From: Acheta domesticus
Lineage: Eukaryota; Arthropoda; Insecta; Orthoptera; Gryllidae
Assembly: GCA_031308135.1 (NCBI GenBank)
Contig: JAHLJT010009436.1
Coordinates: forward strand, 145,025,216 to 145,089,215
Length of the DNA: 64,000 bases
Direction of reading: 5' to 3'
Part shown: positions 1-13,130 of the stretch, piece by piece
Layout: each line of letters opens with the position of its first letter
How positions within the stretch are numbered: the stretch's first letter is position 1
Notes under the pieces: model-generated
The model's database searches: none
What the model was told of the DNA's origin: nothing
The model's input: only the letters and a program-made list of their open reading frames with translations
Position numbers and translations under genes: made by a program

Positions 1-590
1 TTGCACGATCTGAAAACAAGATAAAATATCAATTATCTAATATTACAATGTTTCACTTGTTGAAGTAATTAAATTCAAATAAAGTTGAAAGAAGCTGAAT
101 AAAAAAATACTTCTTTTATACATTTGACGTGTTTTATGATTGTTTTATAATTTTCTTCCTAACTCAAGTTCCGCTCACAAGTTTTACATAGGCGCACGTA
201 GTCTGCAAAGATAAGTTTTCTAATGGAGTATTTTCGAACGAGATTGAAAAGAGTACGAATCACGCAACAGAATATGACTTGTTGCAATCGGAGAAGAGAG
301 AGAAACAATTCGGTGTACATACATTTACTGTTCACATTGCATTAATGCTTAATATTAATAACCGTTCTAGTATTACGTTAATAAAAGTATGCAAGTGAAA
401 CTAAACAAAATTAATGAACAGAATTAATCTGAATGAAACGATGAGGATGTCGTTGTGTGACAACAACTGTGAATTAACTTGTATTGTGGTTATCAATCAG
501 TTTCTAATTTTTCCCCGTATACGTATGTATATATGGAGTAATATACATAGTATAGGGAAAGTTATGTATGAAAGTACGCTGCGGAAAATC
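1..590. other. AT-rich DNA, no gene seen
   Basis: Unstructured AT-rich sequence. Short open frames here have no recognisable domain and are of the length expected by chance. Confidence 0.6.
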
Positions 591-2120
591 GATTTCGAGA
601 TTTTAACAGAAATATACATTTTGGGGTCCCCTGATACCGAAGAAGTGTTATTTTTCAAAACGTCCGTCCGTTTGCCCGTCTCTCCATCTGTTTATCTGTC
701 CGTCTGTTCGTCCGTCGGTTTGTTCGTCCATCCGTCAGTCTGTGAACAACATTATCGCATAAACCGTAAGTACGATTTCTTCCAAAATGAATATTCCCCG
801 GTCGATCCACTCGAGGCCCGGTCGACCCACTCCGTTCGACTCGAGGCGCCGGGATTTTGAAAAACATTCTTCAAACTGAGGGTACTTGACATGAAGCCCG
901 GACGTTTCTCAAAAACGGGTCCAAATTTTTTCTTTAAATGTCTTCTAAGAATAGAGTAAAATACATTTATAAAGGTGGCACAGGTTCGATTTTCACGGTT
1001 AACTCTGAATTTTCGAAAATTGCAAAAGTTCAGTTTTTTGTCGGCATCTTCCTACAACTACAAAATTCAATAGAGATTTTTTTCTCCAAATAAAATTTGT
1101 TCTCCAAAGTGAGTTCTTTCCTTAAGGTCATGTACATTTTAAAAACTTTTTAGTAGTTTTCACGTATTATTACCTGCAAAATTTGCAATTTTAAAAAATT
1201 ACAAAAACAAGATTTTTTCGAAAAGGGCTCCAATTTTTTTCTTTAAACTTTTGGTAGGGATAGTTTTAAATGTACTCTTATGAGATGCCGTAAACATCAG
1301 TGTGCTCTATTCATTTATGTTTTTTTAATTACAAAAAATTAATTTTTTCCCTTGTTTCTCAGGGTGTTGTTACCTATATTAGCGGCAATTTGTTCACGTT
1401 ATTGTATTTATGAGTTCATGTGCTTTAAATAATGTCAAATAAAGTTTCTCGAAAACGCAACCATTTTCTATGAAAACAAGCTTAAAATTCTGCATTTTCA
1501 AAAACGCACAAACAACACTTTCTAATAAATGGCTCCAAATTTTTTCTTCAAACTTTTCCACCGAATTTTGCTAATTGCACTCTTTAATATGACTCAAAGT
1601 TAATTTTGCTTTATTTTTTGTTTTTTCAAAAATTACACAAATGTATTTTTTTAAACATCTCTCACACCGTTCATATGCACATTATCAGCAACTTGTAAAC
1701 ACTATTGTATTTACGGGTAATTACTTCAAATGGCTTTAAATTAAGTTTTAGAAAACTCTATAGTTTTCTGTGAAAAAGATCTTCAAATTTCGAAATTACA
1801 GGAATGCTTAAACGACATTTTCTTAAATACGGCTTCAAATTTTTCAAAGAAAATTGTCATTTACTTTTACTGTTTTACATTTACATTTATTTTTACTGCT
1901 CTTTAATAATCCTAAAATAATATTTTCGTTCCACTATTCGAAAACCAAAAAATTAAGAAAATGTCAAAAAAACATGTACTTTGGGCGGCGATAGATGGCA
2001 GGTGGCAAGAGTGAGTCAAGTCTGAATAGCGAGCAGATATCAAAGGAAATAGAAAACTAATACGGGAAAGTCTGTGCCATATTGTAGCACCACTAGTTAG
2101 AGTAGGTAGTGCTAAGTGCA
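590..2120. repeat. Old repeat element: degenerate CGTC/TGTC tract plus ~305-bp tandem repeat
   Basis: Positions 660-742 are a degenerate CGTC/TGTC tetranucleotide tract. It is followed by about four diverged tandem units, each opening with a version of GGCTCCAAATTTTTTCTT. The openings lie near 917, 1226, 1531 and 1831, so the period is about 300-309 bases. Later parts of the units also match, for example a phrase close to CACTATTGTATTTACGGGT in neighbouring units. No unit keeps an open frame. It may be an old satellite or the inside of a dead transposon. Confidence 0.65.
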
Positions 2121-3030
2121 CTGAATTACGTTATTTATTTAACGTCAAAAACCGTTAAAAATTGTGTGACGTACTGTAGAGGAGAAGTGAAATCTGTGCA
2201 TGGATTCTTGTGCACGAATTTTGGGATCTGTAGAATAAAGTATAAATATGAATACAGGTAGCAACGAGCGTTTTTTGGTCAGAAATGGTATGAAAATATT
2301 TGCTCTCATGTAACAAAAAAACTATTTGCAAAGGAAAATTTGTTACAAAGTTTAGCTATTATTCCTAGTGTTCTACGTGAAGAAATCGACTAATCAGGCT
2401 GTGGATTCCAAACTCAAGTAAGATATTAATAATTTCAGTTGTTATTAGGCATATTTTGAGGAGTTAAACAAGAAGATAAAAATAAGGTTTTCTATATCAT
2501 CTACACTACTTAAGATGATAATAATACAAAAAGCTTTAGAAAATTGGAAAAACAAATGCCCATAAATTCATGATAATGTATTAAATATCTACGTTACTGT
2601 ATAAAGAACGAGCAAGCTCGGTCGAGATGGTGTCAGTAGAATGAGGCCCATTTTAAAATGTATGTTCCCTTCTTAAAAGCTATCGCACTGCTCCTAAAAA
2701 TATTCCGAAAATTTAAAATAATAAAAATGTAATAAATTGAAGATGAATTACAATGATATCTCTACTAAAACTACTTGTACATTATAAATTATATTATAAA
2801 TGTTGAAAAGTCAACGAAACATTTTTCTGTTCTTTCTACTGATTCTTTGGGTACTCCCTCCAATATCTGACGACAAATTTACACTGCCGTATCCGCTAGA
2901 TTTACTCTCTTTTAATTAGAGACTCAAGTAGTATCGATCCCGAACCAGTGGTCTGCTCCTGACTATTCGGGTCATTTATTCTCAAATGCCTTGATTGCTT
3001 AGAACCAACCATTATGTGTCTCAGACATTC
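2120..3030. other. AT-rich DNA, no gene seen
   Basis: No domain, RNA gene or clear repeat seen. Short frames are uninformative. Confidence 0.55.
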
Positions 3031-3410
3031 CCTCACTACCAAGAGCCCGAATGAGGATCCTGCCAGCTTCCCCCCGCTTCGTCTGCGGTGTGCCCAGCTC
3101 TCGAGCAATCCAAATGGATGTGCGCGCACGCGTGATTCAGGATGCAGGGCGCCGCTTGTCGCGAGCGGCAGAGCGGCGGGGGCGACGGTTCGGGTGGTCC
3201 AGATGGCGCCGGTCGGTGGGCGGCGTCGCGTCGCGCGGGCTGCGACGTCGGGTCGCACCTGCAGCATAGCCGAACCGGCGGGGAAGGGGGGGGCGTTTCG
3301 AATTGGACGCGCGGCGAGCTGAACACAGTGATCGGGGAGCGGAGGCCCCGGCAACGCGTAGTGGGCCCATGGCAAGAAGCAACGGTGCAACCTTCCATAT
3401 CTGCCCTCAT
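3030..3410. other. GC/CpG-rich island
   Basis: A sharp switch from AT-rich flanks to GC-rich, CpG-dense DNA. All frames stay open because stop codons are rare at this composition, so the overlapping frames on both strands (one of 210 codons) are not evidence of a gene. It could be a regulatory island. No TATA box or clear splice site was found. Confidence 0.5.
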
Positions 3411-5500
3411 TGCAACTAATGAGCACGTGCTTTATTACGACACCGGTTTCTACGTTTTGTGTAACCATTTCTGAAAGTGATTTTTTTTGTTTGTTTCCGG
3501 ACACGCAAATGCTGTAGCCATTTGCTGTAGCCAAATGCTGTAGCCATTAGTCTCGTTTTAATGTAGAATGTATTTTTTTTTATTTATTCCGGGAGATGAC
3601 GCCTTCTTCCGACGCTAGCTGGTGAGATATGGGTCATAAACGTCGGCTTGCGGGGATTTCCTCATCCAGGTCTCTCTTCCAGTAGGCACCATCCGAGCCA
3701 GAATGAGCTCTAAGCTCCAGGCTAATTTCTCGACATGTATGGTACAGTAGTGCATGTGTGTGTGAAGGAGAGAAAATAGGACAAGAAGAGGAATGAAATG
3801 TCGCGCGCGGTCCTTAACTCGTATTTTAGGAATTTTAGACCTGGTGTTGATCGAAGAAGGCGCACATGACGCGTTTGAACAATGAGAGGAAAAGAATTTT
3901 TAAAAGTCAAGGTATTCTTCATCGCAGTCACCATTTATTATTGTCAATATTAAAGCAAATTTAAACAAAAATTTCACTTTTCCAAATACATTAATATCTA
4001 CTTTTTGATCATTAACATAAGGAGTACTGAATAAACAATTTCTAATTTACATCTACATTGACGGTACCCTATGTAGCATCCGGCCATGAGAGAGAGCTGT
4101 CTATGGTTTCGTTAGTTACCCAGGAACACGAGAAAAGTCCAAAAGAAGTGAAACAGTTTAGATTTTGACAGAAACATGTAAATATTTAGTGTGTTATTCA
4201 GCTTATTGTCATACGGTACGTACTATGTTTTAAGAGTATTGGTAAAGATTGTTTTTGTGAAAATATTTTATTTATTGCAGTTATACAAGAGTATTTTGTT
4301 TGCTGTTTCTCGAGCATTATTCATGATACATTTTGTTTGATGTCCAGCAAATTTTTGCTACTTCTGAGAACTAGTACGTACTCTTACCTACGTCCTCTTC
4401 TACAAAACCATATATTTTATAACATGATATGTGTCAACTTCTCTCTTTGACCAGTTCTGAACTTATATTCACATATTCAATACTATGATTTTTAAACAAG
4501 AAATTATGCAGATTTGTTTAATCTGATTTTAGTTCATAAATTAATTAACATTATCACGTCCTGGATGTTCGAACAAGGGAAATTGCGATTTACCCGTTCT
4601 GTACAAAATACCGAAGTGTTTATTTAGCTTGGTTACACATCTCAGATTACAAATACAAGGAATTAGAAAATGAAAAATCTCACATTGCAATGCATTATTA
4701 CGGTATTCGATTATACTCTAATGGCAATTAGGCGAAAATATGTTTACCGTTATAGAACAACTTTCACAACAGAATCGTGGGCAAATGTGACACTAAAAAT
4801 TGTTTAGGAGTCCTGAGAAATACTACTGGATATCTTTGGTCATCATGCATTCCTTCATCAAGACGTAATGCTAATTACCCCTTTATAAAAATGTAAGTCT
4901 CCTAATAGTTCGTATCTTATGGACAGCCGGTGAAGAACTTCCTGAGTAGGGCGTTTATTTTTGGAAAATCGTATTTTTTAAATTCACATCAAAGTCCTTA
5001 TTACAATGATAGAAATATGCTACTAGTTTGAAGAAACTATTTTGACATGTAATACGCGTCAGCGTACACGCGTCGGCGAGAGTTAGATCATCATTCCATT
5101 GGTTGTTTGCATGTTCAGAGAACATTGAATAAAACTTTTTTATTTTTGATCACATCATCAAAATTAAAATACTGATGTTTCGAGCGGTGAGAAAAATGTA
5201 ATGAATAAAAAGAGTTTCTACCGTAGATATTACGACAAAACGAATATTACGGAATTGGCATATTACGTAAAAAAACATATAAAATTATATGTGTATACTG
5301 TATTTGAGATTTCGAAAAACTTTATTCGATATTATTTTAATCATTGTGTCCAAAAAACATTGAATTAACCAACGCATTGTAAATATTAACATGCGGTCTC
5401 TTTACAGAAATTTCTTGCACAAAAATGCACTTTTTAAAAATTAACATTTAAAAAGTGTCGCTTATATGATGTGATTTAGTGCATTATGCTCTATTCCTAT
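3410..5500. other. AT-rich DNA, no gene seen
   Basis: A long AT-rich stretch without recognisable coding, RNA or repeat structure. Confidence 0.5.
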
Positions 5501-5530
5501 ACAAAGTCTAAAGCATAAATTTGGAGTATC

Positions 5531-6300
5531 GTGTTTTGCTCATGGAGGGAGAGACTATCGAACAAAGGGGCAGACTTTCTGAACAACCACTCTTTCACAA
5601 TCGGTGACTTCCAAAAGGTGTATATTCATGATTTTCAGAGTACTGGAATTGCCTTAAAGGTGTGCGACTGCGACACAATGTTTAAATCGCTAGTTTTCCC
5701 AGCTATGAGTTACGGAGCGGAAATCTGGGAAGTGGATAGAATAGACAGATTAGAAAGCATCGAAACGGATTATTACAAATTAACTCTCGGAGTCTCTAGA
5801 TTCGCAGCAAATGTCGGCGTTTTAAAAGAGGTAGGTAGTGTAGGAATTTGGAAAGATTTTAAAATGAAATCCATTAAGCTTTGGATTAGATTAGCAAGTG
5901 AAGAGGCTGGCACGCTTATTCGTAGGTGCTTTAGAGCGAATTGCAGGGAAGCGATCAGTGCTACTGGTCGTACAAAGTGAAACGGTTACTAGAACGCGCA
6001 GGTATGGGAGACGTTTCTCCGGAGATAGTTGGGGATAGGGGAACGGGAGGTAGAATGGTTAATTTCAGATAGTTATTAAATCTGAAAGATATCCTGGCAG
6101 CATCAGCAGAAAAATGTTTGTTAGTGGCACAAATTCACACGAGGCCTGTATGAGAATGCAAAAGTTGCGTACACACACTTAAAAGGAACGCAAGAGGGGG
6201 ATACGCTTGGTTTAGGGCAGGGCGATGAATGCAACGTAGAATGAAGGATTCGAATGGCAATGGAATCTGTGTACTGGGCCTGAAGATGAGGCTATGTTAA
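5531..6300 (+). pseudogene. Non-LTR retrotransposon fragment, C-terminal part of the RT polyprotein
   Basis: The open part (5531-5980, 149 codons) reads like the region after the RT palm in LINE polyproteins: a segment around FKSLVFPAMSYGAEIW, then residues resembling RLESIETDYYKLTLGVSRFA, then a Leu/Glu-Val-Gly segment. Family members use this P-x-x-x-Y-G-A-E-x-W motif just after the RT thumb. Similarity seems to continue past the stop at 5980 with further stops to about 6200. The catalytic palm is absent, so it is a dead 5'-truncated remnant. The clade is not certain, and the call rests on motif recall rather than an alignment. Confidence 0.6.
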
Positions 6301-6559
6301 TATAGGTGCAGTATTTTTATTTTATTTTATTTGAAATTCAGAGTGAATTTCAGAATTTTCTTCAATCAAAATCTGATTTTTTCTATACTCCTACTTTCAT
6401 AAGTTGTAATTTCGTTAAAGCATTACAATTTTTGGAAGTTAAAAACGTTCAATTTTTTGGAACCTCCCATGCGCCCAAAAAGTTAATACAAGGAGTACAA
6501 ATAAGATTTTGACATCTTCAAAATTCGTTGATTGGTTTAAGAGTTAATACAATGAGAAG

Positions 6560-6930
6560 ATATTGACTAAGTACACGGAAGGAAAAGATGATCTTCCTCC
6601 GGTTGTGCAGCTTCTCCCCTTGCGTTTTGACCATTTCGTGATGGTGGGCGGCTCTGGGGTTCGAATCGGTCGCTCAGGTGCGGAGGGATGGGACGGCCGC
6701 GGCGCCCGACAACCGCATTGGCAGGCGGCCATGAGCGGGGCGGGGCGCGGGGCGGAGCGGAGAGGTGCAAAGCGACACGGGGGGATTACTCGCCGGCGCA
6801 GGCCGCAGACTGATCTGCCGCGATCTGCAACCCACCACCGGTGTCCTCCCTCCCACAGCTCCTATGACGTCAGGACCACCCTCTCTGGCGACGATGCCCA
6901 GTTCGATGGACGTACCCTGAAGTCCGTACT
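6560..6930. other. GC/CpG-rich island
   Basis: CpG-dense block with overlapping open frames on both strands that reflect composition. A GGTTCGAATCG near 6658 resembles a pol III B box, so part may be SINE-derived, but no A box could be paired with it convincingly. Confidence 0.45.
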
Positions 6931-7420
6931 CGGCGAAAGGTGGAAGAATACAGACCTCTTATTTCTTTCACGTTATATGAAGAAAGCTATATGCTAAAGG
7001 TATAAAATAATATCGGGGATATATTTGCAGTAACAGAGATTATATAACGTAGATTGCTTCTAGCAAGCAAATGAATTTGGTGGATTTCTTTTCAGTGTAG
7101 TTTGCTTAGCAATTAAAGAGAAAATTGGGAATAGTGTATTGCAAACACGTTAGAATAACATCACTGTCATCAAGTATAGCGTCGTCAAGACAACCAGGAC
7201 TATGAAATCTAAACTCTCAATTTGAATGTGAAATTACTGAACTTATATTATACCTGAGCATACTTTTGCTATCTACATATTTGAAAAGTTGTGGGCAATA
7301 ACATGGTAGCTCACAACCTTAGGCGCTTTTAGACCCTAAAAATCCGAAGTCTATTATTGACTGGCCTTGTAAACAGTGCGCATCGTAGAAAAGTAGGGAA
7401 TGAGAGGCAGGGGAGACAGG
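6930..7420. other. AT-rich DNA, no gene seen
   Basis: Nothing recognisable before the LINE that begins near 7425. Confidence 0.5.
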
Positions 7421-7424
7421 AGCA

Positions 7425-8705
7425 CGCACCACTCTTTCAAAAATTCTTGAGAAAATAATCATAAAAAGATTAAATAGATGCTTGCAGAAAGGCCAAATCA
7501 TTCAATTACTCCGGTTTCACTTTACAAAACAGGTATCAGGAGCTCAAAAACTACTCATACTCTCAGAAAATATCCACACAGCCTTTCAAAAAAAAGTCAC
7601 ATAATAGTGTCATTTCTTGACATTTCACAGGCGTTTCACCGAGTATGGCACGACGGACCTTTGTACATACTCCGAACACCTGGGAACACCAACCAACTTA
7701 GCAAACATTATCAAACGTTTTCTGGCCGACAGATCTTTCACAGTTTCAGTATAAAATCACATCTCCAACCCCCGAAAAATACTAGCAGGTCTTTCTCAAG
7801 GTTTACCACTCTCACCCACTTTATTCAGTATATTCACAGCAGATATACCCACTACAATACAAACCTAATTAGCACAATTCGCCGACGACTCCACAATCAA
7901 CAAGTCCAGTCATTCACTTAAGACCGTTATCGACAGGATACAAGTTCACATAAACAAAATACACAACTGGTCAACATTGTGGAAAATTAAATTTAACCCA
8001 ACTAAATCAACCGCTGAAATATTTTCTCTAAAATGATTTACCCACCTCCACTATAAATAAACACACAATTCAATGGTCACTAGAAAACCAAACAGTAAAA
8101 TACCTCGGGCTGAACTTCGACACAAGACTCTAGTAGAAAACACATATAACACTAAAACAACAACAATCAAAAATAAAAAGAGCTCTACAAAAATCCTCTA
8201 TCAACTTCAAAAACTGTCTATTCTTAACAAATGCCGTTACACTTTTCAAAGCAATGGCCAGACCCTTAATGCTGTACGCATGCCCCATCTGGACCAACTT
8301 CAAATTGTGCAAACTAGATTTCTCAGATTAGCAACACATGTTTCATAGTTCATTTCAAACGCCCAACTTTCTTAAAGAACTAAATACATCACCGATCATC
8401 AAACATGTCGACCACCTTTCCAATAATTTTTGCTCCAACCTAAATACAATAAACAAGCAGTCCACTATAACCTGGCCTCATTAAATGACCTCCCAACTAG
8501 AATTAAACACAGATTCCCTTTCGAAGCTTCTCACAATTTTTTTCATTAATTGTTCAAAGTAGGGACACTTTTACACAACGTGTAATGTAGTTAAGTGCTA
8601 AGTTAAGTATAAATTATAATGTAAGCCATGACAACATATGATAGAGTACTCTGTTACAGAACTGTATAATTATCAAACAATCAATGAATAAATTAAATAA
8701 AAAAC
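7425..8705 (+). pseudogene. Jockey-like LINE remnant, reverse transcriptase domain to 3' end
   Basis: RT motifs appear in order but in different frames. Motif A is at 7605-7655 (VSFLDISQAFHRVWHDG; the usual form has F-D-R-V-W). Motif B is at about 7781-7850 (ILAGLSQGLPLSPTLFSIF). Motif C is at about 7869-7900 (LAQFADDSTI, the F-A-D-D catalytic box). Downstream at 8095-8290 there are remnants of the post-palm segment (KYLGLNF, then RPLMLYACPIWTN). The order and wording match the jockey clade of non-LTR retrotransposons. Several frameshifts and stops break the frame, so it cannot encode an enzyme. The 3' end is AT-rich and ends in an A-rich stretch near 8690-8705. The endonuclease and ORF1 parts are missing. 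Confidence 0.85.
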
Positions 8706-8719
8706 AGGAGCAGGCTCAG

Positions 8720-9780
8720 TGCCATTCGCGAGACTTTATATCACACGTTACTGAAATGCCCATCCTCGCCCTTTTTATGTCTTAACGGGGATAAAAACTC
8801 TCTCTTTCCAGTTGTGTCTATGCAATAAGAAAATGTATCTTTCTGACATTAATACGTCTGATGAACGTCCAAGGAAACATCTGCATTCACGTTCTGATAT
8901 TCTAGGTCAATTAATCTACTACGAAGGAGACGATACACTTCTTTTTATGGAAACGCCCGTCCATTCGAAATGTGTCTTTGATGTTCTATTCACCAAAGAC
9001 GTCTTGCTTTACCTCGACGCTAACGCAAGGCTCGTTAGCGAAACGACACGTTCAGCTGGATAAAAATATCCTAAATATCTTGGTAGATTGAAATTTACTT
9101 TAGAATATCTTGGTGAATTTCAATTCCCATGCGTAACTTGGGTAAAAAATTGTATTCCCTGTCTGTTTAATTATTTCTATAGAATTATTAACACAGATCT
9201 CTAACGAGACAGCTTATAGACGTCTAATAAAACTCATGCGTTTTTATCGTTATAGTACACTTCAATGAATCTCCTAAGTCAGGTAGACGGCCTACTTTTG
9301 ATAGAAATACGCATTTGAAATGTGTCATTGATGAAATAACTATGCGTTTGAAATATGTCATTAATTCATTGAATATGTTTTCTGGATTCTGGCGCCATGA
9401 TGTTCACGTAATGACACAATGGAAAAGGATTAAAATTCCTTAAAAATATTGTTTAATTGAAGATTAGAATAGAATACCTTGGTGAACTGAAACATCCATG
9501 CATAGCAAGGGAAACATATTCGTTCTCTCTACCTTCGCTTATTATCTAGACTTCGCTTTAAAAAGACAACTGAAAGGGCGTTTGGGCAGTATCATGCGTT
9601 CTCTTTCTTGTATTTTACTTCATTTAATCGGCTAAGACAATCAGATGACCTACTCTTGATAGAAACCAGTGTGCGTGCGGAACGTGTATTTGATGCTCCA
9701 TTCACTGGAGGTGGATCGCCTTATGGCGGCGCGCGGGCGCGGGGCTCATTAGCGTAACGACGCAATCGGTCGGGCGGCGC
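8720..9780. repeat. Degenerate ~367-bp tandem repeat, about three units
   Basis: Corresponding phrases recur at a fixed spacing: ATATCTTGGTGAATTTCAAT near 9103 matches ATACCTTGGTGAACTGAAAC near 9470, and the preceding CCTAAATAT/CCTTAAAAAT blocks are at 9072 and 9439. CTACTTTTGATAGAAAT at 9291 matches CTACTCTTGATAGAAAC at 9651, and a third related block lies near 8917. Units are strongly diverged. The open frame at 8812-9063 falls inside the first unit and is not conserved in the others. Confidence 0.7.
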
Positions 9781-9890
9781 CAGGGGAACAATGGCCAGCC
9801 GGGGATCGAGTGACGCGGAAACACCCGTCGCCGCAAGAAACGCTGAAAGTGAGAGGAATTGTTACGGGCAGCTATCGATGCAAGCATCGA
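9690..9890. other. Short GC/CpG-rich patch
   Basis: CpG-dense patch overlapping the last 367-bp unit. The same unit position is AT-rich in the earlier copies, so the GC-rich state is specific to this copy. Confidence 0.4.
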
Positions 9891-9899
9891 ACCTCATTT

Positions 9900-11030
9900 C
9901 CAGCTATACGCCATAAATTGATTGCATTGGATGCCCGTTGAAATGTGTTCATGTTATTACATTCCTTCGAAATTAACGGAAGTGATGAACCAAAGACTTC
10001 TTTATTATTGATAGTAAATACTTATAAGAGTAAGATTTTGTTTTCGTGTTGAGAAAATGTGATTAACTCGCCACTTCGATTGTAATAACAGTAGTATATG
10101 TAACAGTATATCTTCGATATCTCAAATGTGGAAAGTGTAATTTTTTTTTAGCTTTCGAGAAATGTCACAAGAAGTTGGAAAGGAATACATACAATTATTT
10201 CAAGAATCAAAGAATCTAAATTGACGAAACCACTTTCATCGTACTATTATAGGTACAGATATGCATAATTAATGTAAGACAAAGAAACATAAGTATCTTT
10301 CTACAAGGTGATGAAAATTGTGTAATGTTTTAGCGAAAAGTAGTAAGGAAAAATTGTCTGTCCGTATTGTGACGACCAAGACCAAAAACTTACTTCCATG
10401 CCACCAAAATGACGAAACGCTCTCTATTATTTCTACCTCTCAGGAGTGGACTTTAACGATCAGTTGGTGAATAATGCACTGTAAGGGATGCATAGAAATC
10501 TAAAAGCCTGCGTCACAGTCTTGAATACAGATGTCCCAATCAAATAGATATGAAGACATACTACCAGGTTTGAAATTTAATTCTGCGTTTACAAGAAAAA
10601 CAAAAAATGTCACCTCTTTGACTATTCTTCAGTACATTGTTCTTTGATGAAATAAAATCAGCACAATAAAAATTAAAAGTAAAAATTTTATTAACAATAA
10701 AATAAATCAATAAAATTCCAAATAACAGTTAAACTGCCTGTTATCCAGGTATATCCATCGTACCCACTGACATGAGAGCGCAAACAAAATTTACAGAGTA
10801 AAGAAATCAAATTAAGCACTTATCTCTCTTCCACTGGAACAGGTGGCTTTATTCATTCAACTAAGCACCCAATAATTAATTGAGAGTGATTTCAACGACG
10901 ATATTGTAATTACAAATTGTAGAAAGCTAAATTACCTCTTTCGAAAACACTTTCCCATCAATGTCAAAGGCGAGGAAAGCGAGTTGAGTGTGTTAATGTT
11001 TCTGCGGCTTTGCTTGCGTGCCCTCGCTCT
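9900..11030. other. AT-rich DNA, no gene seen
   Basis: No gene or repeat recognised up to the large CpG island. Confidence 0.5.
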
Positions 11031-12400
11031 CCATAACGCGAATGTCGCTGATGGCGGTGAGTGCATCGCAGTCACCGTGCAGAAGATTGCGTGAATGGTA
11101 GGTGTATTAGTCACAAAGGGCACTTTGGCGCCGCTCCACAGCCAGAAAGGGATGATGGGCAGGGCGGTGAGGTGGGAGGACGGAGGGAAGAGGACCGGTG
11201 GCGCCGCTTTCACGTGCGGAAGGGGTTGAGGCGGCGACGGTGGCGGCGGCGGCGGCGAGGGCGGTCGAGAGCCTGCGCGAGCTACCAGCAGCGAACCCCG
11301 GCCCGCTACGTCTCCACCCCACCCACACGCGCTGCGACGCCGCCCCGCTCAAAAAACTCACCCGTTGGGCACATCCGCCTCCTCCAGTCTCCCCGACCCC
11401 GCTCCCGGCATTCGCCTCCCCGCCCCTGACATTCGCGGCATCCCCCTCATCAACCCGCTGCCGTCACCAACCACCGCCTGCCAACGACGCCGCTCCCGGC
11501 ATCCGTTTCTCCTCCCGCATCGGCCAGCTCCCGACATCCAGCGCCACCTCCCTCACGGGCTCCTCTCTCGACATCCGCCACCCCTACTTCTCGAGTCCCG
11601 CGAGCACCCGGCGACTGTGCCGGAAGCGCAACCGTACTGCGCGCACTTCCGGCTCTGACGAGTGCGAGACGGCGGTGGAGGCGGGGTGGGGACGGCCCTC
11701 GAGGCGCCGCGAGGACACGGAGCCCTCGGCGGCAACTCGCTCGCCCGCCCGTCCTCCTTCGCCCCGCCTCGCCCCGCCCCGCCCCGGCCCGCTCCGCCCC
11801 GCCCAGCGCCGCCCCGCGCGCCGCCCTCCTCGCCCGCCTCGTGCGGTATTGATCGCGAGCGCCGGCGGCGGCGGCGGGGGCGGTCGCGGGGGCGGGCGCG
11901 TAGGCGGAGGCAGCGTGGGGGTGGAGTCGGGGGGTGGCGGCGGGGGAGGGAGAGAGGGCGGGCCGGCGCGGCCGAGCGGCGGCGGCGGTGGCCTCCGCGC
12001 CGCCCCCTCCGCCCTCGCGCCGCGGGAGCGACAGCTGCGCGCCGCCGCCGCCGCCGCCGTCGTTGCTGACGCTGTCGATGCGGGGGCGCAGCCAACGGCC
12101 TCCGCCGCCGCCGCCGCCCCCGCCGCCTGCGGTGACGATGAGCCACCGTTGTGCTGGCTGCCGCGCCGCAGGACGCTTGATGAGCGCTGGGTGCGTGACT
12201 GCCCATGCTGGCAGAAGGGCCGCGGGAGATACACGAGCGAGCAAGGGTTGGCGGTGGCAGAAAAGCGGTAAGTGGCTTGTGCGAGGCAGGCAGCAAGAAG
12301 CAATGCGACGCAACGCAACACGACTGAGGCGACGAACACGGTCAATGGCCTCGAGACTGCGAGGGTGGGAGGTACGATTCGAGGAAGGCTGATGTAAAGG
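11030..12400. promoter_or_regulatory. Large CpG island, candidate regulatory region
   Basis: The largest and most GC-dense block in the window, with CCG/GGC triplet runs, CCCGCCCC-type boxes and many CpGs on both strands. Open frames of 247-357 codons run in both directions at once. Their proteins are Ala/Pro/Arg/Gly low-complexity with no domain, which is what GC-rich simple sequence gives. It may be an unmethylated promoter or the untranslated 5' exon of a gene outside the window. No TATA box or confident splice donor was found. Confidence 0.5.
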
Positions 12401-13130
12401 GGGGGACGAAGATACAAATACACGATTATAAGTTACGATGATTCGAAAATTCAATACTCATTACGCAGTAAAACTGATGGTATTTCAAGAGAAAAGTAGA
12501 CACAAGGGGAAGAATTTGATTGCTGTAAATGTGAATCATATAATGCACGAATCCAAAAAATAATCTAGGTAACATCAGACGAAAAGTAGTGAAAATAGGA
12601 AAAAAAAACTGAATCACAAAAGATGGAGTATGATGCAAAGAAAAAAGAAGGCAATAGTACCACGAGGAAGTCAAATCTCCGAAAAACAAGAATGGCATTT
12701 TTAATCAAGAGACTCACATTAGAGCGAGCGATGGTGTTGTTTGGGGAATATGCAAGCACTAACAACGTGACGCGCGCTTTGGAAGAAGCTAAAATGCATA
12801 CTTTAACCACTTTGGTTAATTTAAGTCTGACTTTACGAAGCTGAGATCAGTTTTGTAATGAGTTGTTAGAAAACATGTGTTTTAAAAATCCATGACCCTT
12901 TATGAGCAACAATGTTTAGTTTCCTAATGAAATGTCTTTAATCAAGTATTCTAATAATCTCTAGCCTACTATAAACAATATACGAATAAATCTGTCTCAT
13001 TTCTCATAATTAATATTCAAATTTAAACTAATTTTAACTCGTTAGAATTTTGATATGGATAAAATGTAGAGCATCGTAAAATCTTTTTACAATACTGGAT
13101 TGATTATGAAACTCGGCCTAAGAGTCTCGT
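12400..13130. other. AT-rich DNA, no gene seen
   Basis: Nothing recognisable between the CpG island and the DNA transposon. Confidence 0.5.

Noticed and set aside
11198..12454. Several long open frames (247-357 codons) on both strands
   Set aside because: They overlap in opposite directions, are Ala/Pro/Arg/Gly low-complexity and follow from the lack of stops in GC-rich DNA.
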